Positions 63,540 through 64,000 of a DNA stretch of 64,000 bases are shown one piece after another. The first letter of the stretch is position 1; every line of letters begins with the position of its first letter. Made by a program: the position numbers and the translations under genes. This DNA comes from Monarcha castaneiventris obscurior (Eukaryota; Chordata; Aves; Passeriformes; Monarchidae): contig JAMPIT010000258.1 in assembly GCA_026261815.1 (NCBI GenBank), positions 19,610,501 to 19,674,500 on the forward strand, given 5' to 3'. Under the pieces are notes generated by a model. That model saw only the letters and a program-made list of their open reading frames with translations. It was not told where the DNA came from and made no database searches.

Positions 63540-64000
63540 CATTATTTACAAAAAGGTGCAACAATTTTGTTGTATTTCACAGCTTTTTGTTGTTCTCATC
63601 CTTGAGTCCCCTGCTGTTCTTTTATGCCTACCTGGAATCATGATAAATGCAGCAGTTACTATTAGTATTTCAGCAGGTAATGTGGCTGCTACCTCAACAG
63701 CTAAAAATATACCAGTCTCTGAAGGGTTTAAAAGCTGTGCTGAAGTGCAATTAATGCTGCAGAGCTCTGTTGTATTTTTATCATCACAGATTAAAGTCAG
63801 GGGGGAAAATGCTAGCAGGAAAAAGAAATTCAAATATTTTGGAGGAGGAGGGCCCAGCTGTCCTGTTGCAATGACCCCATTTTGATTACAGCTGGCCAGC
63901 AGACACCAGGAAAGCTGAGAGGGTCCATCAGCTCTGTTCTGTAGCATTGAGGTTGTCTGGACTTTATAGCGTTTAATTCCCCTTACTGCTAAAAAGAGAA
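63540..64000. promoter_or_regulatory. Candidate conserved noncoding element running off the window end
   Basis: The block has a mixed, non-repetitive composition with two CAGCTG E-boxes (63855-63860 and 63889-63894), a TGACCCC half-site and a GATTA homeodomain word between them, and few simple repeats. Overlapping open frames occur on both strands (109 codons plus, 133 codons minus) without recognisable protein motifs. That long stop-free run in both directions is more consistent with constrained noncoding DNA than with a gene. The element may continue past the window edge. Confidence 0.3.

Noticed and set aside
63546..63947. 133-codon minus frame and 109-codon plus frame on the same DNA
   Set aside because: Both strands are open at once without motifs, so neither is convincing as a protein. 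Treated as a possible conserved noncoding element instead.
1..64000. Search for CRISPR arrays, operons, phage or prokaryotic features
   Set aside because: No regularly spaced repeats, no ribosome-binding-site-led gene strings, and the composition and CR1 elements identify the DNA as avian.
1..64000. Search for endogenous retrovirus copies (paired LTRs, gag/pol/env remnants)
   Set aside because: No TG...CA paired long repeats and no recognisable reverse transcriptase or protease motifs apart from the CR1 tails.

Overview
The window looks like nuclear DNA from a bird, most likely a neoavian bird and possibly a songbird. It is clearly AT-rich and CpG-poor. The only recognisable interspersed repeats are two 5'-truncated CR1 LINE tails of the avian type, both on the minus strand (about 8611-8875 and 15387-15641). 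The second keeps the ATTCTATG-type terminal repeat that marks the 3' end of avian CR1. Low repeat density, short microsatellites and long unique stretches fit an avian intergenic region or a very long intron.

I find no protein-coding gene, rRNA, tRNA, CRISPR array or prokaryotic-style operon. Open frames of 60-140 codons occur on both strands, overlap one another, have odd composition, and sit on microsatellites, T-rich or purine-rich tracts or CR1 DNA. That is what random stop-free runs look like in 64 kb, so none is called as a gene.

Layout. 1-8.6 kb: unique DNA with a TAGAAA hexamer array (1217-1252), a long CTAT microsatellite (3029-3140) ending in a 32-bp tandem duplication, and a purine-rich tract near 5.85 kb. 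8.6-15.6 kb: the two CR1 tails, a 47-bp near-perfect AT-rich palindrome (10469-10515) and three splice-site-bounded candidate exons. 15.6-34 kb: unique DNA with three long-armed hairpins (19742-19806, 23537-23580, 33389-33436), an isolated CpG-rich patch (20201-20400) and another candidate exon (21666-21760). 33.7-41.9 kb: two blocks that look like conserved noncoding elements (by motif density only) and a 23-bp G tract. 42-53.3 kb: unique DNA, two plus-strand candidate exons (51614-51698 and 52386-52427), and a degenerate TA/CA repeat containing an 18-bp hairpin. 53.3-64 kb: a minus-strand microexon candidate (57436-57457), three perfect MEF2-type sites within 52 bp (59423-59474), and two enhancer-like blocks at 61.14-61.56 kb and 63.54-64 kb.

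Best leads. (1) Several near-perfect inverted repeats with 18-22-bp arms and short loops. They could be pre-miRNA-like hairpins or scars of replication template switching. (2) The MEF2 triplet. (3) The splice-site pairs, which may mark an unannotated noncoding transcript. (4) The CpG-retaining, motif-dense blocks. All need comparison with other bird genomes or RNA data; I see no convincing new multi-gene system here.
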